Source: Aeromonas rivuli (lineage in GTDB: Bacteria; Pseudomonadota; Gammaproteobacteria; Enterobacterales; Aeromonadaceae). Taken from it: a stretch of 64,000 bases of DNA. Numbering within the stretch: position 1 is the stretch's first letter; every line of letters begins with the position of its first letter. The stretch covers positions 62,001 through 126,000 of the forward strand of contig NZ_CDBJ01000100.1 in assembly GCF_000820045.1 (NCBI RefSeq), read 5' to 3'. Below, one piece after another: positions 17,792 through 27,870 of the stretch. Made by a program: the position numbers and the translations under genes. Under the pieces are notes generated by a model. The model had not been told where the DNA came from. It did no database searches and saw only the letters and a program-made list of their open reading frames with translations.

Positions 17792-17812
17792 ATGCCGGCC
17801 AGGGGCCGGCAT
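17792..17812 (-). terminator. Terminator of the glycerate kinase unit
   Basis: ATGCCGGCC (17792-17800) pairs with GGCCGGCAT (17804-17812). On the minus strand CTTTTTATCC follows. A second small hairpin (GCGCCATA with TATGGCG, 17819-17841) sits between it and the stop codon. Confidence 0.8.
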
Positions 17813-17847
17813 TGAAAAGCGCCATACCTGGAGATATGGCGACGGGA

Positions 17848-18981
17848 TCAGAGCTTCAGTTGGTAAAGAGCCGCCACGTTACGGGAGGTCAGCGTCAGAT
17901 TGGTGCTGGCGGTTTCCAGTGCCTCCGGCAGCGACATGGCCCGGTTGACCACGGCGAAGACGGCATCTATGCCATGTGCGTGGACCACGCCACAGTCATC
18001 GGTCAGGCAACCGGCGATGCCGATCACCGGCTTGCCAAACTGCTTGGCGCAGCGCGCCACCCCCATGGGGGTCTTGCCATGTATGGTCTGGCTGTCGATG
18101 CGCCCCTCGCCGGTGATGACGAGATCCGCATCTTGCAGCACGCTGGCCAGATCCAGGGCCTCTATGACGATCTGGATGCCCGGCTTGAGCTCGGCGCCCA
18201 GCAGACCCACCAGCGCGGCGCCCATGCCACCGGCGGCACCGGCCCCCGGAATGTCCTTCACCTGGCAACCCAGGGCCGCCTCGATGCAATCCGCGTAGTG
18301 GCTCAGGTTGTTGTCCAGTTGCACCACCATCTCGTAGTTGGCGCCCTTCTGGGGACCAAACACGGCCGAGGCCCCCTTGGGACCGCAGAGCGGGTTGTTC
18401 ACATCGCAGGCCACCTCTATGGTGAGATCCGCCAAACGCGCATCCAGCCCACTCAAGTCGATCGTCGCCAGCTCGGCGAGGGCGGCGCCCCCGAAGCCAA
18501 TGGCGCTGCCGTCCGCCTTGAGCAGCTTGCCGCCCAGCGCCTGGATCATGCCAGCGCCGCCATCATTGGTGGCGCTGCCCCCTATGCCGAGGATGAGGTG
18601 AGTCACCCCCAGATCCAGGGCGGCCAGGATCAACTCACCGGTACCGAAGCTGGAGGTCAGCAGGGGGTTGCGCTGCTCGGGCGCCACCAGATGCAGGCCG
18701 GAAGCGGCTGCCATCTCGATGACGGCGCGCTTGCCATCCCCCAGCAGGCCGAGGAATCCCTCGACCCTGTTACCGAGCGGGGCCGTCACTTCGGCGGTCA
18801 CTATGCGACCGTCGGTGGCATCGACTAGGGAACGCACCGTGCCCTCGCCACCATCGGCCATGGGCAGCTTGACGTAGGTCGCATCGGGCAACACCTGTTT
18901 GAAACCCGCCTCGATGGCGTCGGCCACTTCCATGGCACTCAGGCTTTCCTTGAAGGAGTCAGGGGCAATTACAATTTTCAT
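17848..18981 (-). CDS. garK: Glycerate kinase (GarK/GlxK type I)
   Basis: This enzyme phosphorylates D-glycerate to 2-phosphoglycerate. Signatures of the glycerate kinase type I family across 377 aa are [54 protein letters not shown] and [24 protein letters not shown]. It follows the GntP-type permease by 9 bp, and a CdaR gene lies upstream. The set resembles the E. coli glucarate/galactarate regulon, in which CdaR controls garK. Confidence 0.94.
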   Translation of the reverse strand: MKIVIAPDSFKESLSAMEVADAIEAGFKQVLPDATYVKLPMADGGEGTVRSLVDATDGRIVTAEVTAPLGNRVEGFLGLLGDGKRAVIEMAAASGLHLVAPEQRNPLLTSSFGTGELILAALDLGVTHLILGIGGSATNDGGAGMIQALGGKLLKADGSAIGFGGAALAELATIDLSGLDARLADLTIEVACDVNNPLCGPKGASAVFGPQKGANYEMVVQLDNNLSHYADCIEAALGCQVKDIPGAGAAGGMGAALVGLLGAELKPGIQIVIEALDLASVLQDADLVITGEGRIDSQTIHGKTPMGVARCAKQFGKPVIGIAGCLTDDCGVVHAHGIDAVFAVVNRAMSLPEALETASTNLTLTSRNVAALYQLKL

Positions 18982-18990
18982 ATCAATTCC

Positions 18991-20262
18991 TTAGGCAACA
19001 CCAAGTACGCCAAACATCAGGGTAGAGACAACTGTAATGGTCAAACCGACTGCCGTTTCGTAAGGGATAAGCTTCAAGCGCTCGCTGATGCCCATGTGGA
19101 CGCTGCCGCCCGTTGCATGGAAGAAGGAGCCATGGGGCATGTGGTCGAACACTGTGGCACCGGCGTGGATCATGGCGGCACCCGCCAAGCCACTGATGCC
19201 GAGTTCGAGCAGGGTCGAACTGAAGACGTTGGAGGCGACCACAGTCCCGGCGGTGGTCGAGGCGGTCGCCAGGGACATCAGGGCACCGGAGATGGGGGCC
19301 AGCAGGTAGGAGGGCAGACCCGAGGCAGTCAGGCCGCTGATCAGTACATCCTTCAGCCCCGAGTTGGCGATGATGCCTGCCAGGGTACCCGTACCGAGCA
19401 GCATGATGGCCACAGGTGCCATACGGGCCAGACCCGAGACGGCAAACTGGTTCACCTTGCTGAATTTACCCATCATGAGGGCGCCTACCAGGCCACCCAG
19501 GGGCAGGGCGATGAGGGGATCCACCACTATGCCAGCCACGGGACGCAGGGCCAGCAGCAGTATGGCCACCAGGGGCGCACTGATGGCGGCGGCAAAACCG
19601 GGCAGAGCAGCCTGATCGACGCTGACCACTTCCTCGGCGGTGACCTTGGTACCCTTGTTGTTCAGACGCTTGGCCAGCCAGTAGGCCATGACCAGACCGA
19701 AGATACCGGGGATGATGCCAGCCGCCATGACGGAGGTCAGGGGCAGATGGAAGGCGTCCGCCGCCGCGATGGCGTTGGGATTGGGGGACATGACGTTACC
19801 CGCCTTGCCGCCGCCTATCATGGCGAGCAGTATCGCTGGCTTGGAGAGGTCGGCGCGCTGGGCAATGGCCAGCGCGATAGGCGCTACGGTGATGACGGCA
19901 ACGTCCACGAAGACGCCGACCGCGGTCAGGATCAGCGTCGCCAGGGCCAGGGCCAGCAGGGCCCGGGTCTCTCCCAGTTTCTTGATGATGGTTTCGGCGA
20001 TGGTGGTAGCCGCCCCCGATTCAATCAGGACGCCAGCCAGCACACCGGCGGCCAGGATGCGCATCACCGCTGTGGTGATCCCCTGGGCGCCGCCTATCAT
20101 CAGGGCGACGGTCTGGGTCAGGTCGGCGCCGCCGATCAGACCCCCCGCCAGGGCTCCCACTATCATGCCGTAGGCGGGCGGGACCCTCTTCAGGATGAGA
20201 AAGATGGCGATGGCGAGCGCCGCTAGGGCGCCGATGGCGGTAACTGGGATCATGACAGGCAC
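18991..20262 (-). CDS. GntP-family permease, probable glycerate or sugar-acid transporter
   Basis: A gluconate-type H+ symporter (423 aa, about 12-14 spans) with the family segments GGAQGITTAVMRILAAGVLAG, GGGKAGNVMSPNPNAIAAA and HMPHGSFFHATGGSVHMGI. It sits directly upstream of the glycerate kinase gene and downstream of cdaR, so glycerate (or a related acid that feeds glycerate) is the likely substrate. The sequence alone does not fix it. Confidence 0.86.
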   Translation of the reverse strand: MPVMIPVTAIGALAALAIAIFLILKRVPPAYGMIVGALAGGLIGGADLTQTVALMIGGAQGITTAVMRILAAGVLAGVLIESGAATTIAETIIKKLGETRALLALALATLILTAVGVFVDVAVITVAPIALAIAQRADLSKPAILLAMIGGGKAGNVMSPNPNAIAAADAFHLPLTSVMAAGIIPGIFGLVMAYWLAKRLNNKGTKVTAEEVVSVDQAALPGFAAAISAPLVAILLLALRPVAGIVVDPLIALPLGGLVGALMMGKFSKVNQFAVSGLARMAPVAIMLLGTGTLAGIIANSGLKDVLISGLTASGLPSYLLAPISGALMSLATASTTAGTVVASNVFSSTLLELGISGLAGAAMIHAGATVFDHMPHGSFFHATGGSVHMGISERLKLIPYETAVGLTITVVSTLMFGVLGVA

Positions 20263-20379
20263 CTTTTTTATGTGTGGGGTTCAGGTGTCGTCATTATCGG
20301 GAAATCAACCGGAAATACTTTGTAAAAAAAGACAAAGACAACGGTTTTACATTGGCCTTATTTGTACATTACGACAAAT

Positions 20380-21495
20380 TCACTCTCCGAGACTGAAACC
20401 GAGATAGAGTAAAAACTTATCATCTAACTTGTTGATATTTAAACCTGTTATCTGCTCAATCCGAGTCAGCCGATAGCGCAGGGTATTAGGATGAATGAAC
20501 AACAATTCCGCAGTACGATGCAGATCACAATCCTGCAAGAAATATTGGCGCAGCGTCTTGTGCAGGACTCCCTTGCTGTCCTGTTTCGCCAGGGTGCGCA
20601 GGGGTGCCAGCAGCTGAGTCGCCTGCCAGGAGTCCGCCAGACTACCGAGCAGCACCGGCAGGCGGTAATCCTCGAAGAAGTAGACCTGCTTGCGCGGCGC
20701 CTGACGGCGACCCCGGCGCAGGGTATCCCGGGCAGTCTGGTAGGAGAGCACCAGACCCTCGATGCCAGGGAAGTAATCCCCCACCCCGATGCGCACCTTG
20801 AAGTCCGGGATCCGCGCCAGTAGCTGCTTGATGCGGGTCCGCTCCTGACTCGATTGCCAGACCCCATCGTTCAGTTGAGCGGGCTTGAGCACCACTATCT
20901 CGTCCAGACCATTGATGGCCACCAGGTTGTCCCGCTCCGGGTATTCGAGCAGCTGCACCAGCTCCCGTAGCCGGGCAGGATCGGCCTCTTCCAGGCTCAA
21001 CACGGCCACCACCCTCGGCTTGGCCAGGTCCAGCGCGAGAAAATGGGCCGCCTGTTGCAACTGATCCACCCGCCCCTCCCCCCGAATGAGTTGCAGCACC
21101 AGCTCCTCCTTGTGGCGCTTGTCCCACTGCAGCTGCTCGGTGAGGGCGGCCTGTTCGAGGATCAGCTCAGCCGTCATCCGCACCAGCTCGGCATAAGCAC
21201 GAACGATGTCCGGGTCACCGGAGATACCGATGACACCGATGAGCGCCCCCTGATAGGCGATGGGCAGGTTGATGCCAGGCCTCACCCCCTTGAGCTGCTG
21301 GGCGGTCGCCTCGCTGATCTCCACCACCCTGTTGTCGGTCAGGGCCAGCACGGCCCCTTCATGGCGCTGATGCAGACGCTCCGGGTTACCGGAGGCAATG
21401 ATCAAGCCCTGTTCGTCCATGACGTTGACGGAAAAAGAGAGAATTTTCATGGCCCGGGTCACGATCTGGCGGGCGAGCTGCTCATTCAATTGCAC
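20380..21495 (-). CDS. cdaR: CdaR-type carbohydrate diacid regulator
   Basis: An activator of about 371 aa. The N-terminal diacid recognition domain begins MQLNEQLARQIVTRAMKILSFSVNVMDEQG. The C-terminal PucR-type helix-turn-helix reads FLQDCDLHRTAELLFIHPNTLRYRLTRIEQITGLN. The start is a GTG at 21495, chosen because AGGAG lies six bases upstream. The open frame runs 56 codons further, into non-coding sequence. It is expected to respond to glycerate or sugar diacids and to activate the permease-kinase genes just downstream. Confidence 0.92.
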   Translation of the reverse strand: MQLNEQLARQIVTRAMKILSFSVNVMDEQGLIIASGNPERLHQRHEGAVLALTDNRVVEISEATAQQLKGVRPGINLPIAYQGALIGVIGISGDPDIVRAYAELVRMTAELILEQAALTEQLQWDKRHKEELVLQLIRGEGRVDQLQQAAHFLALDLAKPRVVAVLSLEEADPARLRELVQLLEYPERDNLVAINGLDEIVVLKPAQLNDGVWQSSQERTRIKQLLARIPDFKVRIGVGDYFPGIEGLVLSYQTARDTLRRGRRQAPRKQVYFFEDYRLPVLLGSLADSWQATQLLAPLRTLAKQDSKGVLHKTLRQYFLQDCDLHRTAELLFIHPNTLRYRLTRIEQITGLNINKLDDKFLLYLGFSLGE

Positions 21496-21682
21496 GGTAG
21501 GCTCCTGTGGATGGCTCCCCCGGAAGGATGGTCTGGCTGCATCCATTGTCACATCATCAAGACAAGCGAGGGGGGGATCGCTAGAATAGGCCACTTTACT
21601 CGATGTGAGCCTCGAGGTGGTGTCCCAATTCGGGCTCCTGTCTGGTCTCCATCCGAGCGCCAAGCTGACGAGAACCTCTTTT

Positions 21683-22057
21683 ATGGACTATGAATTTCGA
21701 CGCGATCCCTTCGGTGGCTATCGCGCCCGCTTCTCCATGGGCCATGAGGCCATAGGCCAGTGGCTGATCGACGAAGTGGGCAAGGATGAAGAGAAGCTCG
21801 ACGAGCTCTTCGGCGTCATCGACCAGCTCTCCAATCGCACCCTGATGGAGTACAAGATGCTGGGCGGCGACTACTCGCTGCTGCTGACGATAGAGGAAGC
21901 CGAGGTCAAGGCCAATGTCCTCAACATAGCGCTGGATGAGGATCTCGACGACCTGGCCTACTACGATGATGAACAGCTGGCCATGTGCGGGCTGGAAGAT
22001 TTTGCCCAGGTGCTCAGCTCCTGGCGCGCCTTTATCCGTAACGAAGATATGGGCTGA
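21683..22057 (+). CDS. yacL: UPF0231 family protein YacL
   Basis: A small acidic protein (124 aa) that aligns with E. coli YacL: MDYEFRRDPFGGYRARFSMGHEAIGQWL at the start, and later YYDDEQLAMCGLEDFAQVL. The function is not established. The start at 21683 is set by the family start MDYEF; the frame runs 26 codons further upstream without support. It is followed by a short gene on the same strand. Confidence 0.88.
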   Translation: MDYEFRRDPFGGYRARFSMGHEAIGQWLIDEVGKDEEKLDELFGVIDQLSNRTLMEYKMLGGDYSLLLTIEEAEVKANVLNIALDEDLDDLAYYDDEQLAMCGLEDFAQVLSSWRAFIRNEDMG

Positions 22058-22107
22058 ACAAACCGATCAAGGGCGAGCATGCCCTTCGCAACCCAACAGG
22101 ATTGACT

Positions 22108-22407
22108 ATGTCTATTTACGATTTTGATGACGAATTGCCGGAAGAAGAAGATCAGGAAGAGAGTGGCAAGAAGCCTGCCGCTCCTGCCAAGAAGAAGGGC
22201 AAGCAGGTCATGAACACCCAGGTGAACCTGAGCCCCCGTGATGCCAGCCGCCTCAATGGCATGCATATCGAAGCCATCTCCACCCTGGACGATGTCAGCC
22301 TGCCGAAGAACGTCATCTTCAAGGCGGGCCTCATCGCCCTGGGCGAGCTGGCGCCGACCAAGCGGGCCGATATCATAGCCCGTGTGATTGCCGAGTCCGG
22401 CCGCTAA
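22108..22407 (+). CDS. Small conserved-looking protein of unknown function
   Basis: About 99 aa, not recognised. The first 35 residues are charged and disordered (acidic DDELPEEEDQEES, then Lys/Ala/Pro). The rest looks helical: NLSPRDASRLNGMHIEAISTLDDVSLPKNVIFKAGLIALGELAPTKRADIIARVI. The ATG at 22108 has AGGA six bases upstream, which supports translation. It lies 50 bp after yacL, with a good terminator behind it, so the two probably form one transcript. Confidence 0.7.
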   Translation: MSIYDFDDELPEEEDQEESGKKPAAPAKKKGKQVMNTQVNLSPRDASRLNGMHIEAISTLDDVSLPKNVIFKAGLIALGELAPTKRADIIARVIAESGR

Positions 22408-22430
22408 GCCGCCCCCTGCCTTCACCCATA

Positions 22431-22457
22431 AAAAGACCGGCTCAGGCCGGTTTTTTT
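22431..22457 (+). terminator. Terminator after the yacL unit
   Basis: ACCGGC (22436-22441) pairs with GCCGGT (22446-22451) around TCAG. It is preceded by A residues and followed by TTTTTT. Confidence 0.85.
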
Positions 22458-22560
22458 ATGGGCAGCCGTGCCCCCTGTCTCTCCCCCTGTAACCAAAACC
22501 CCTCTGCCCCGGTCTGTGTTTCTGTGTTGTTGATTGCCAGGATCACCAGAGGAGTTCCCC

Positions 22561-23208
22561 ATGCCCGGTATTTCCCCCTGTTTTGCCCTGATATTGTGCA
22601 CCCTCTCGGCCACCGCCGGTGCCGCCAGCCTGATCGTTGAGAACGGCCTGCCCTCTCCCCTTATTGGCTGGCCCGAAAAATCGTTTCAGGGGCACACCCG
22701 CTACAGCGACGTCGAGGAAGCAGGAGGCATAGTGCTGCGGGCCGAGGCCGATGGCAGTGCCTCCGGCAAGTTTCTGGATCACACCATCGATCTGAACAAG
22801 ACCCCAATTCTGAGCTGGCGCTGGAAGGTGGCCACCGTCGCCGACGGGCATGCTGACGAGCGCAGCAAGGCGGGGGATGACTATCCGGCTCGCCTCTATC
22901 TGGTGGTCAAACGCGGCCTGTTCGGCCTCTCCAGCAAGGCCATCAACTATGTGTGGTCTGCCCATCAGCCCCTGGGCAGTCATTGGCCCAATGCCTTCAC
23001 CGAGCAAGCCATCATGCTGAGCGTGGAGAGCGGCCCGGCTCATGCGGGGCAATGGGTCAGCTACCGCCGTGATGTCCGCGCCGACCTCGCCCGTCTGCTG
23101 GGGGAGCCGATCGACCAGATAGACTCCATCGCCATCATGACAGACAGCGACAACGGGGGCGGCCTGGCCCAAGCCTGGTACGGAGACATCCGCTTCTCGG
23201 CCAGATAG
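22561..23208 (+). CDS. Exported DUF3047 family protein
   Basis: 215 aa with a signal peptide (MPGISPCFALILCTLSATAGA). The DUF3047 blocks are ILSWRWKV, KAGDDYPARLYLVVKRG, INYVWS and IAIMTDSDNGGGLAQAWYGDIRF. The fold is expected to be a beta-sandwich, and the role is unknown. The start at 22561 has GAGGAG upstream. An earlier in-frame start at 22534 would spoil the signal peptide. Confidence 0.84.
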   Translation: MPGISPCFALILCTLSATAGAASLIVENGLPSPLIGWPEKSFQGHTRYSDVEEAGGIVLRAEADGSASGKFLDHTIDLNKTPILSWRWKVATVADGHADERSKAGDDYPARLYLVVKRGLFGLSSKAINYVWSAHQPLGSHWPNAFTEQAIMLSVESGPAHAGQWVSYRRDVRADLARLLGEPIDQIDSIAIMTDSDNGGGLAQAWYGDIRFSAR

Positions 23209-23314
23209 GCAGGCCAGCTCGGACGACCGCCACGCCATTCACCCCACCTTTTCCATCCGTTTGCCACCCGGATGCAGAAGGAGTCATTGTTGTCTTCCCA
23301 CTTCATCCCTTGCT

Positions 23315-24181
23315 ATGCTCTGCGCCCTTTTAGTGCGCCGGAGCCCGGATTTGTCTCTCCCTATCGATATGCTTGTCTGGGCCCTGCTGGCTGCCAGCAC
23401 AGGGCTCACCCTGGCCAGGCAGTGGCACGCGGGCGCTCTGCTACTCGTACTTTGTCTGTTGGCCGCCCTGCTGATGGGGCGACTCAGCCCCCTCGCCCTC
23501 AGTCTGGTCGTGATGGGACTCACTCTGGCGGGCAACCTGCATCGCCTGCCCGTCTCCTGTCGCCCCGCCGCCCGGGGGCTGGTGCTGCTCTGGGCATTGG
23601 CACTCATGCTCCACCAGCTCCCCGGCTTCGACAATTTGAAGATGTTGGACAAGGTGCAGGCGGGACCGGCCAGCGTCCCCTTTAGCCTCTATCTGAATCT
23701 GGACAAGCCCCTGGCCCTGTTCGGCCTGCTGCTCGCCTGGCGAGATCTGCTGGGGCCGGGAGGCCTGATACGCTGGCGGCCGCTGCTCCTGCTCACCCTT
23801 CCCCTTGCGGGCTTGCTATTGACGGCCTGGGGAGTGGGCGCCCTCAAACCCGAGGTGGGCCTGCCCAGCTGGTGGTGGCTGTTTGCCCTCAATAATCTGC
23901 TGCTCACTTGCGTCTCGGAAGAGGCGCTGTTTCGCGGCTGCCTGCAACAGCGGCTGAGTGAGCGCTTCACCCCCTTGACGGGCTTGCTGATCGCAAGCGG
24001 GCTCTTTGGCATGGCCCATCTGGCTGGCGGCCCGCTGCTGGTCGGCTTCGCCACCCTGGCCGGGCTCTGCTACGGCTTGGCGTTTCACTGGAGTGGTCGC
24101 CTGAGCATCGCCATCGCAGTCCACTTCCTGTTCAACTTCGCCCACCTGGCTCTCTTTACCTACCCCCTGGCCAGTCGCTAA
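23315..24181 (+). CDS. CPBP-family intramembrane metalloprotease (CAAX-like)
   Basis: A membrane protein with about eight spans. The C-terminal ABI/CPBP domain has the three motifs expected for the family: EEALFRG (catalytic Glu pair), GMAHL with the first metal His, and a final HFLFNFAHL. It probably cleaves within the membrane; the substrate is unknown. The start is uncertain. The first ATG is at 23315, another is at 23369, and neither has a clear ribosome-binding site. Confidence 0.83.
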   Translation: MLCALLVRRSPDLSLPIDMLVWALLAASTGLTLARQWHAGALLLVLCLLAALLMGRLSPLALSLVVMGLTLAGNLHRLPVSCRPAARGLVLLWALALMLHQLPGFDNLKMLDKVQAGPASVPFSLYLNLDKPLALFGLLLAWRDLLGPGGLIRWRPLLLLTLPLAGLLLTAWGVGALKPEVGLPSWWWLFALNNLLLTCVSEEALFRGCLQQRLSERFTPLTGLLIASGLFGMAHLAGGPLLVGFATLAGLCYGLAFHWSGRLSIAIAVHFLFNFAHLALFTYPLASR

Positions 24182-24187
24182 GCCATG

Positions 24188-24215
24188 AAAAAAAGGGCCC
24201 CAATCGGCCCTATTT
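24188..24215. terminator. Hairpin between convergent genes
   Basis: AGGGCC (24194-24199) pairs with GGCCCT (24206-24211). An A tract precedes it and TATTT follows it. Confidence 0.55.
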
Positions 24216-24230
24216 ACCCCCTCCACTCCC

Positions 24231-25724
24231 TCAGGCCAGCGGGTAGCTGGCCGCCAGACCATTTTCACAATGCCAGTTGGCCCACAGCTTGCCATCGCTG
24301 CCCATCTGCAGGGTGGCGAAGTTGCGAGTGCGCAGGTAGACGGGGGCACCGAACGGCTTGATAAGCTCGGTGCGGATCAGCCGGCTCTCGTCGAGATACT
24401 CGGGGTCGTCATTGGTCATGGCGAGGATCCCCATCCACTGGAACTGGGTCGGGCAGGGATGCACTATGCCGGAGGAGACCAGTTGGTGCACATTCATCAC
24501 CCCCTTGCCCACCCGCCGGTCCTGGATCACCCCGAGGCAACCCACGTGCACATCCCCGGACAGGATCAGGGTTCTGGACGCCCCCTTGTCGGCCTTGCGC
24601 CGCTGCTGGGCGTTGTCCAGCAGTCGCATGATGAGGCGGGCCCGCTCCCCCTCGTGGGCCTTGGCGCGCCAGTGATCCTTGAGATCGTCGGTCAGCTCCT
24701 CCTCCCAGGGGGTGGCATCCAGCGCCGCCTCGGTGAAGGAGAAGTCCCGATAGACCACCGGCACCCCCGCCATCACCAGCAGGTGCCCCTCGCTGCAGGC
24801 GGCCAGGGCGCTATTCACCTGATCCCACTGCCCCCGGCTCATCACCTGGGTTTGAGTGCGGGTTGCCCTGTTGTCCAGCGCCAGGATCTGGTAACCCCGG
24901 AATGTCAGACGCCAGGAGTGGTGACTCAGGGCCGCCGGATCCAGCAAGGATCCATTGGCGCCGGAGCGCAGCTGGAACAGCCGGAAATACCTGGCGGCGG
25001 CGGCGTAGATGGCGCGATAGACCTCGCAGCCCTGCAAGTCGGCGGGGTAGCTGCCCCAGCCATCGAAGATGTCGTGATCGTCCCACATCATGGCATTGGG
25101 CACCCGGGCCAGCATGCGCGCCACCTCGGGGCGGCCCCACTGCTTGCAGTAGAGCTCGCAATAGAAACGGTCGAGCTGCTCCTCCATGGTGCGGGTCGCC
25201 TTGCGTTTGACCTTCTCGGTTCTGTCCAGCTCGTTCCAGGCCTTCAGGGTCGGCACCTGGGTCCAGAAGGAATCGGCATAGACCTGATCGCCGCCCATCA
25301 GCAGCAGGGAGAAGGGGTGCGCCTGGTGTTCGGCGGCAAGCTTGTCCCACATGGCGTAGGGCTGGGGGGTGGAGGTGAGCAGCTTGAAGTCGGAGAAACC
25401 GTTGCAGGAGGCATAGCCAATCAGCACCTGATCCTTCAGGCCAGGCAGATGAAACTGCCATTGGCTGGCCCCGGCCAGATCCTGGGCGGGCACCCCGTCC
25501 AGCAGGATCTCGTAGCCTATGGTGCTGGTCTTGGCCTTGGCGGGGGCCGACCAGAGCGCTCGCCAGAAGCCGCCTTTGGGGGTATCCGCCTGCTTGCTGG
25601 CGGCCAGCAGCTTGCCATTGACCCTGACGTCAGCCCCCTTGCACTCCGCTCCCGCCAGAAAACAGATGCTGTATTGTGTGTCGGATTCGAGCCCCAGCAG
25701 GGGGCCCATTACCAAAGTTGTCAT
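24231..25724 (-). CDS. PhoD-like metallophosphatase family protein
   Basis: A 497-aa protein. Its C-terminal part has PhoD-like metallophosphatase signatures: IGYASCNGFSD, LLMGGDQVYADSFW, MMWDDHDIFDGWGSYP and TLILSGDVHVGCLG. No signal peptide is evident (MTTLVMGPLLGLES), unlike secreted PhoD enzymes, so a cytoplasmic protein is likely. The first 100 residues form an Ig-like or beta-rich domain seen in many homologues. The substrate is unknown. Confidence 0.85.
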   Translation of the reverse strand: MTTLVMGPLLGLESDTQYSICFLAGAECKGADVRVNGKLLAASKQADTPKGGFWRALWSAPAKAKTSTIGYEILLDGVPAQDLAGASQWQFHLPGLKDQVLIGYASCNGFSDFKLLTSTPQPYAMWDKLAAEHQAHPFSLLLMGGDQVYADSFWTQVPTLKAWNELDRTEKVKRKATRTMEEQLDRFYCELYCKQWGRPEVARMLARVPNAMMWDDHDIFDGWGSYPADLQGCEVYRAIYAAAARYFRLFQLRSGANGSLLDPAALSHHSWRLTFRGYQILALDNRATRTQTQVMSRGQWDQVNSALAACSEGHLLVMAGVPVVYRDFSFTEAALDATPWEEELTDDLKDHWRAKAHEGERARLIMRLLDNAQQRRKADKGASRTLILSGDVHVGCLGVIQDRRVGKGVMNVHQLVSSGIVHPCPTQFQWMGILAMTNDDPEYLDESRLIRTELIKPFGAPVYLRTRNFATLQMGSDGKLWANWHCENGLAASYPLA

Positions 25725-25824
25725 CGCTTATCCCTCCATGATTTCACCCATGCAGCATAGCGAAACAGACCCCTTTTCATACTGACCAGCTGGGCCGCCC
25801 CACCTCAGACGGCGAAGGGGGCGA

Positions 25825-27045
25825 TCACGCCTTGCCCTTGAACTGCTTGACGCTGCGCTTGTTGGCGGTGCGGCGATTCGCCTGCTTGTCCCTGGGGGCT
25901 CGCTTGCCTTCCCCGCTCGCAGGCTGGTCGGTCACCGGGAAGCCTTCAAGCTCGGCCAGCGCCAGCTCACGACCGGTCAGGGTGCGGATGGCGGCGAGGG
26001 TCTCGGTCTCGCCGTGGCAGACCAGGGACATGGCGAGCCCCTTGCGCCCGGCGCGGGCGGTGCGGCCGATGCGATGCACATAGACGGGGGCATTGGCGGG
26101 CAGGTCCAGGTTGATCACCACAGGCAGCGCCTCCACGTGGATGCCGCGCGCCATCAGATCCGTGGCCACCAGTACCCGCACCTTGCCCGCCTTGAAATCG
26201 GCAAGCGCCTGCTCCCGCACCACCTGATCCTTCTCCCCGTGCAGGGCCGCCACCGCTATGCCCGCCTTGGCGAGCTTTCTGGCCACGGCGTCGGCATCGT
26301 CCCGCGCGCTGATAAACACCAGCACCTGAGGCCAATCCTGTTCCTTGAGCAAACTGATCAGCGCCGGCACCTTGCTGCTCTTGTTGACCAGATGGAGCCG
26401 CTCCTCGATCTCGCTCACCAGGCTGTTGAGGGGGGTTGCCTCGATGCGCACCGGGTTCGTCAGCAGGCCGGTGGCCAGGGTCTCGAGCTCGGTTGGCAGG
26501 GTGGCGGAGAAGAGCAGGTTCTGCCGCTCGGTCGGCATGGCGTTCATCAGCCACTGAATATCGGGCCAGAAGCCCATCTCCAGCAGGCGATCCGCCTCAT
26601 CCAGCACAAGGGTGCGCAGGTGGCTCAGTCCCAGCAGCCGCTGGGCCAGCAAGTCCCGCAGTCGCCCCGGGGTCGCCACCAGCAGTTGCGGCCCCAGGGC
26701 CAGCTCGCTCTGTTGCTGCTCCTGGGCCACGCCGCCGCACAGGGTCAGGAGACGCAGCCCCAGCGCCTCGGCACCGCCCTGCAGCGCGGCGCTCACCTGG
26801 GTCGCCAGCTCCCGGGTCGGCACCAGCACCAGCCCCTGTACCCGATCGGAGGCCGAGTCCAGCCGTTGCAGCAGCGGCAGGCCGAACGCCAGTGTCTTGC
26901 CGCTGCCGGTCTGGGCCAGCGCCAGCAGATCCTGACCCTTCAGCGCCGCCGGAATGGCAAGCTGCTGGATGCGGGTCGGGGTATGCAATTCGGCAGGCAA
27001 GGCGGCCAGCAGGGCGGGATCGAGGTGGAGTTCGTTAAAGGTCAT
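25825..27045 (-). CDS. DEAD-box ATP-dependent RNA helicase
   Basis: About 406 aa with all core motifs: FNELHLDPALLAAL (Q-motif region), AQTGSGKT (I), PTRELA (Ia), TPGRL (Ib), DEAD (II), SAT (III), ATDLMARGIHVEALPVVI (V) and HRIGRTARAG (VI). A short basic tail (KRAPRDKQANRRTANKRSVKQF) may bind RNA. The start at 27045 was chosen because RhlE-like proteins begin with the MTFNEL type of start. The subfamily is uncertain: it is RhlE-like but lacks a long tail. Confidence 0.92.
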   Translation of the reverse strand: MTFNELHLDPALLAALPAELHTPTRIQQLAIPAALKGQDLLALAQTGSGKTLAFGLPLLQRLDSASDRVQGLVLVPTRELATQVSAALQGGAEALGLRLLTLCGGVAQEQQQSELALGPQLLVATPGRLRDLLAQRLLGLSHLRTLVLDEADRLLEMGFWPDIQWLMNAMPTERQNLLFSATLPTELETLATGLLTNPVRIEATPLNSLVSEIEERLHLVNKSSKVPALISLLKEQDWPQVLVFISARDDADAVARKLAKAGIAVAALHGEKDQVVREQALADFKAGKVRVLVATDLMARGIHVEALPVVINLDLPANAPVYVHRIGRTARAGRKGLAMSLVCHGETETLAAIRTLTGRELALAELEGFPVTDQPASGEGKRAPRDKQANRRTANKRSVKQFKGKA

Positions 27046-27184
27046 GGGGCTACGCGGCAGGAAGAAGTGGGAGGCGAAGTCTAGCCAGCCTGACCCCATA
27101 AGTAAAAGGTCGGTGAGAAGAAGTGGGGGGATATGGGCCAGCCAGTCTGTTCACCTCAACCCTGAGGGCCACGGCGCCCGCAAT

Positions 27185-27210
27185 AAAAACGGCCTGCATC
27201 AGCAGGCCGT
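27185..27210 (-). terminator. tpx terminator
   Basis: ACGGCCTGC (27189-27197) pairs with GCAGGCCGT (27202-27210) around a 4-nt loop. On the minus strand TTTTATT follows. Confidence 0.85.
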
Positions 27211-27233
27211 CGGCAATCAGGGCAAGACGAAAC

Positions 27234-27734
27234 TTACAGGGCGGCCAGGGCGGCGGCGTAGTTCGGCTCGTCGGCCACTTCGGCCACCAGCTCGCTGTGC
27301 AGCACCTTGTCGTTTTCATCCAGCACCACGATGGCACGGGCAGCCAGGCCCACCAGGGGACCGGAGGAGAAGGCAACACCGTAGTCCTGCAGGAAGGAGA
27401 CGCCACGCAGGGTGGAGAGGTTCACCACCTTGTCCAGACCCTCGGCGCCGCAGAAACGGGCCTGGGCGAACGGCAGATCGGCGGAGATGCACAGCACCAC
27501 TGTGTTGTTCAGGGCGCTGGCCTGCTCGTTGAACTTGCGCACTGAGGTGGCGCAGGTCGGGGTATCGACGCTCGGGAAGATGTTCAGGATCTTGCGCTTT
27601 CCGGCGAAGGTCGCCAGGGTCGCATCGGACAGATCGCCAGCAACCAGGGAGAAGGGCTTGGCCTGCTCACCGGCAACGGGGAAGTGGCCGGAGACGGAGA
27701 CGGGGTTGCCTTGCAGGGTGACGGTATTGCTCAT
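27234..27734 (-). CDS. tpx: Thiol peroxidase Tpx
   Basis: An atypical 2-Cys peroxiredoxin (166 aa) that reduces lipid and alkyl hydroperoxides with thioredoxin. The peroxidatic Cys is in [14 protein letters not shown], the resolving Cys in ARFCGAEGL. The sequence opens [19 protein letters not shown], as in E. coli Tpx. The start at 27734 follows the family; the frame runs 23 codons further upstream. Confidence 0.96.
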   Translation of the reverse strand: MSNTVTLQGNPVSVSGHFPVAGEQAKPFSLVAGDLSDATLATFAGKRKILNIFPSVDTPTCATSVRKFNEQASALNNTVVLCISADLPFAQARFCGAEGLDKVVNLSTLRGVSFLQDYGVAFSSGPLVGLAARAIVVLDENDKVLHSELVAEVADEPNYAAALAAL

Positions 27735-27870
27735 GTTAGGTCCTTGATTATCGATGGGGGATCCAGGGTTCCCAGTATAGGCCCAGCGGCAGGGGACAAA
27801 CACCCGCTAACAAGAGGGATTTGTTGCCGCCCTGTCTCGCCCGTCCCGCTGAGAGGGTGCAAAGAGGGGC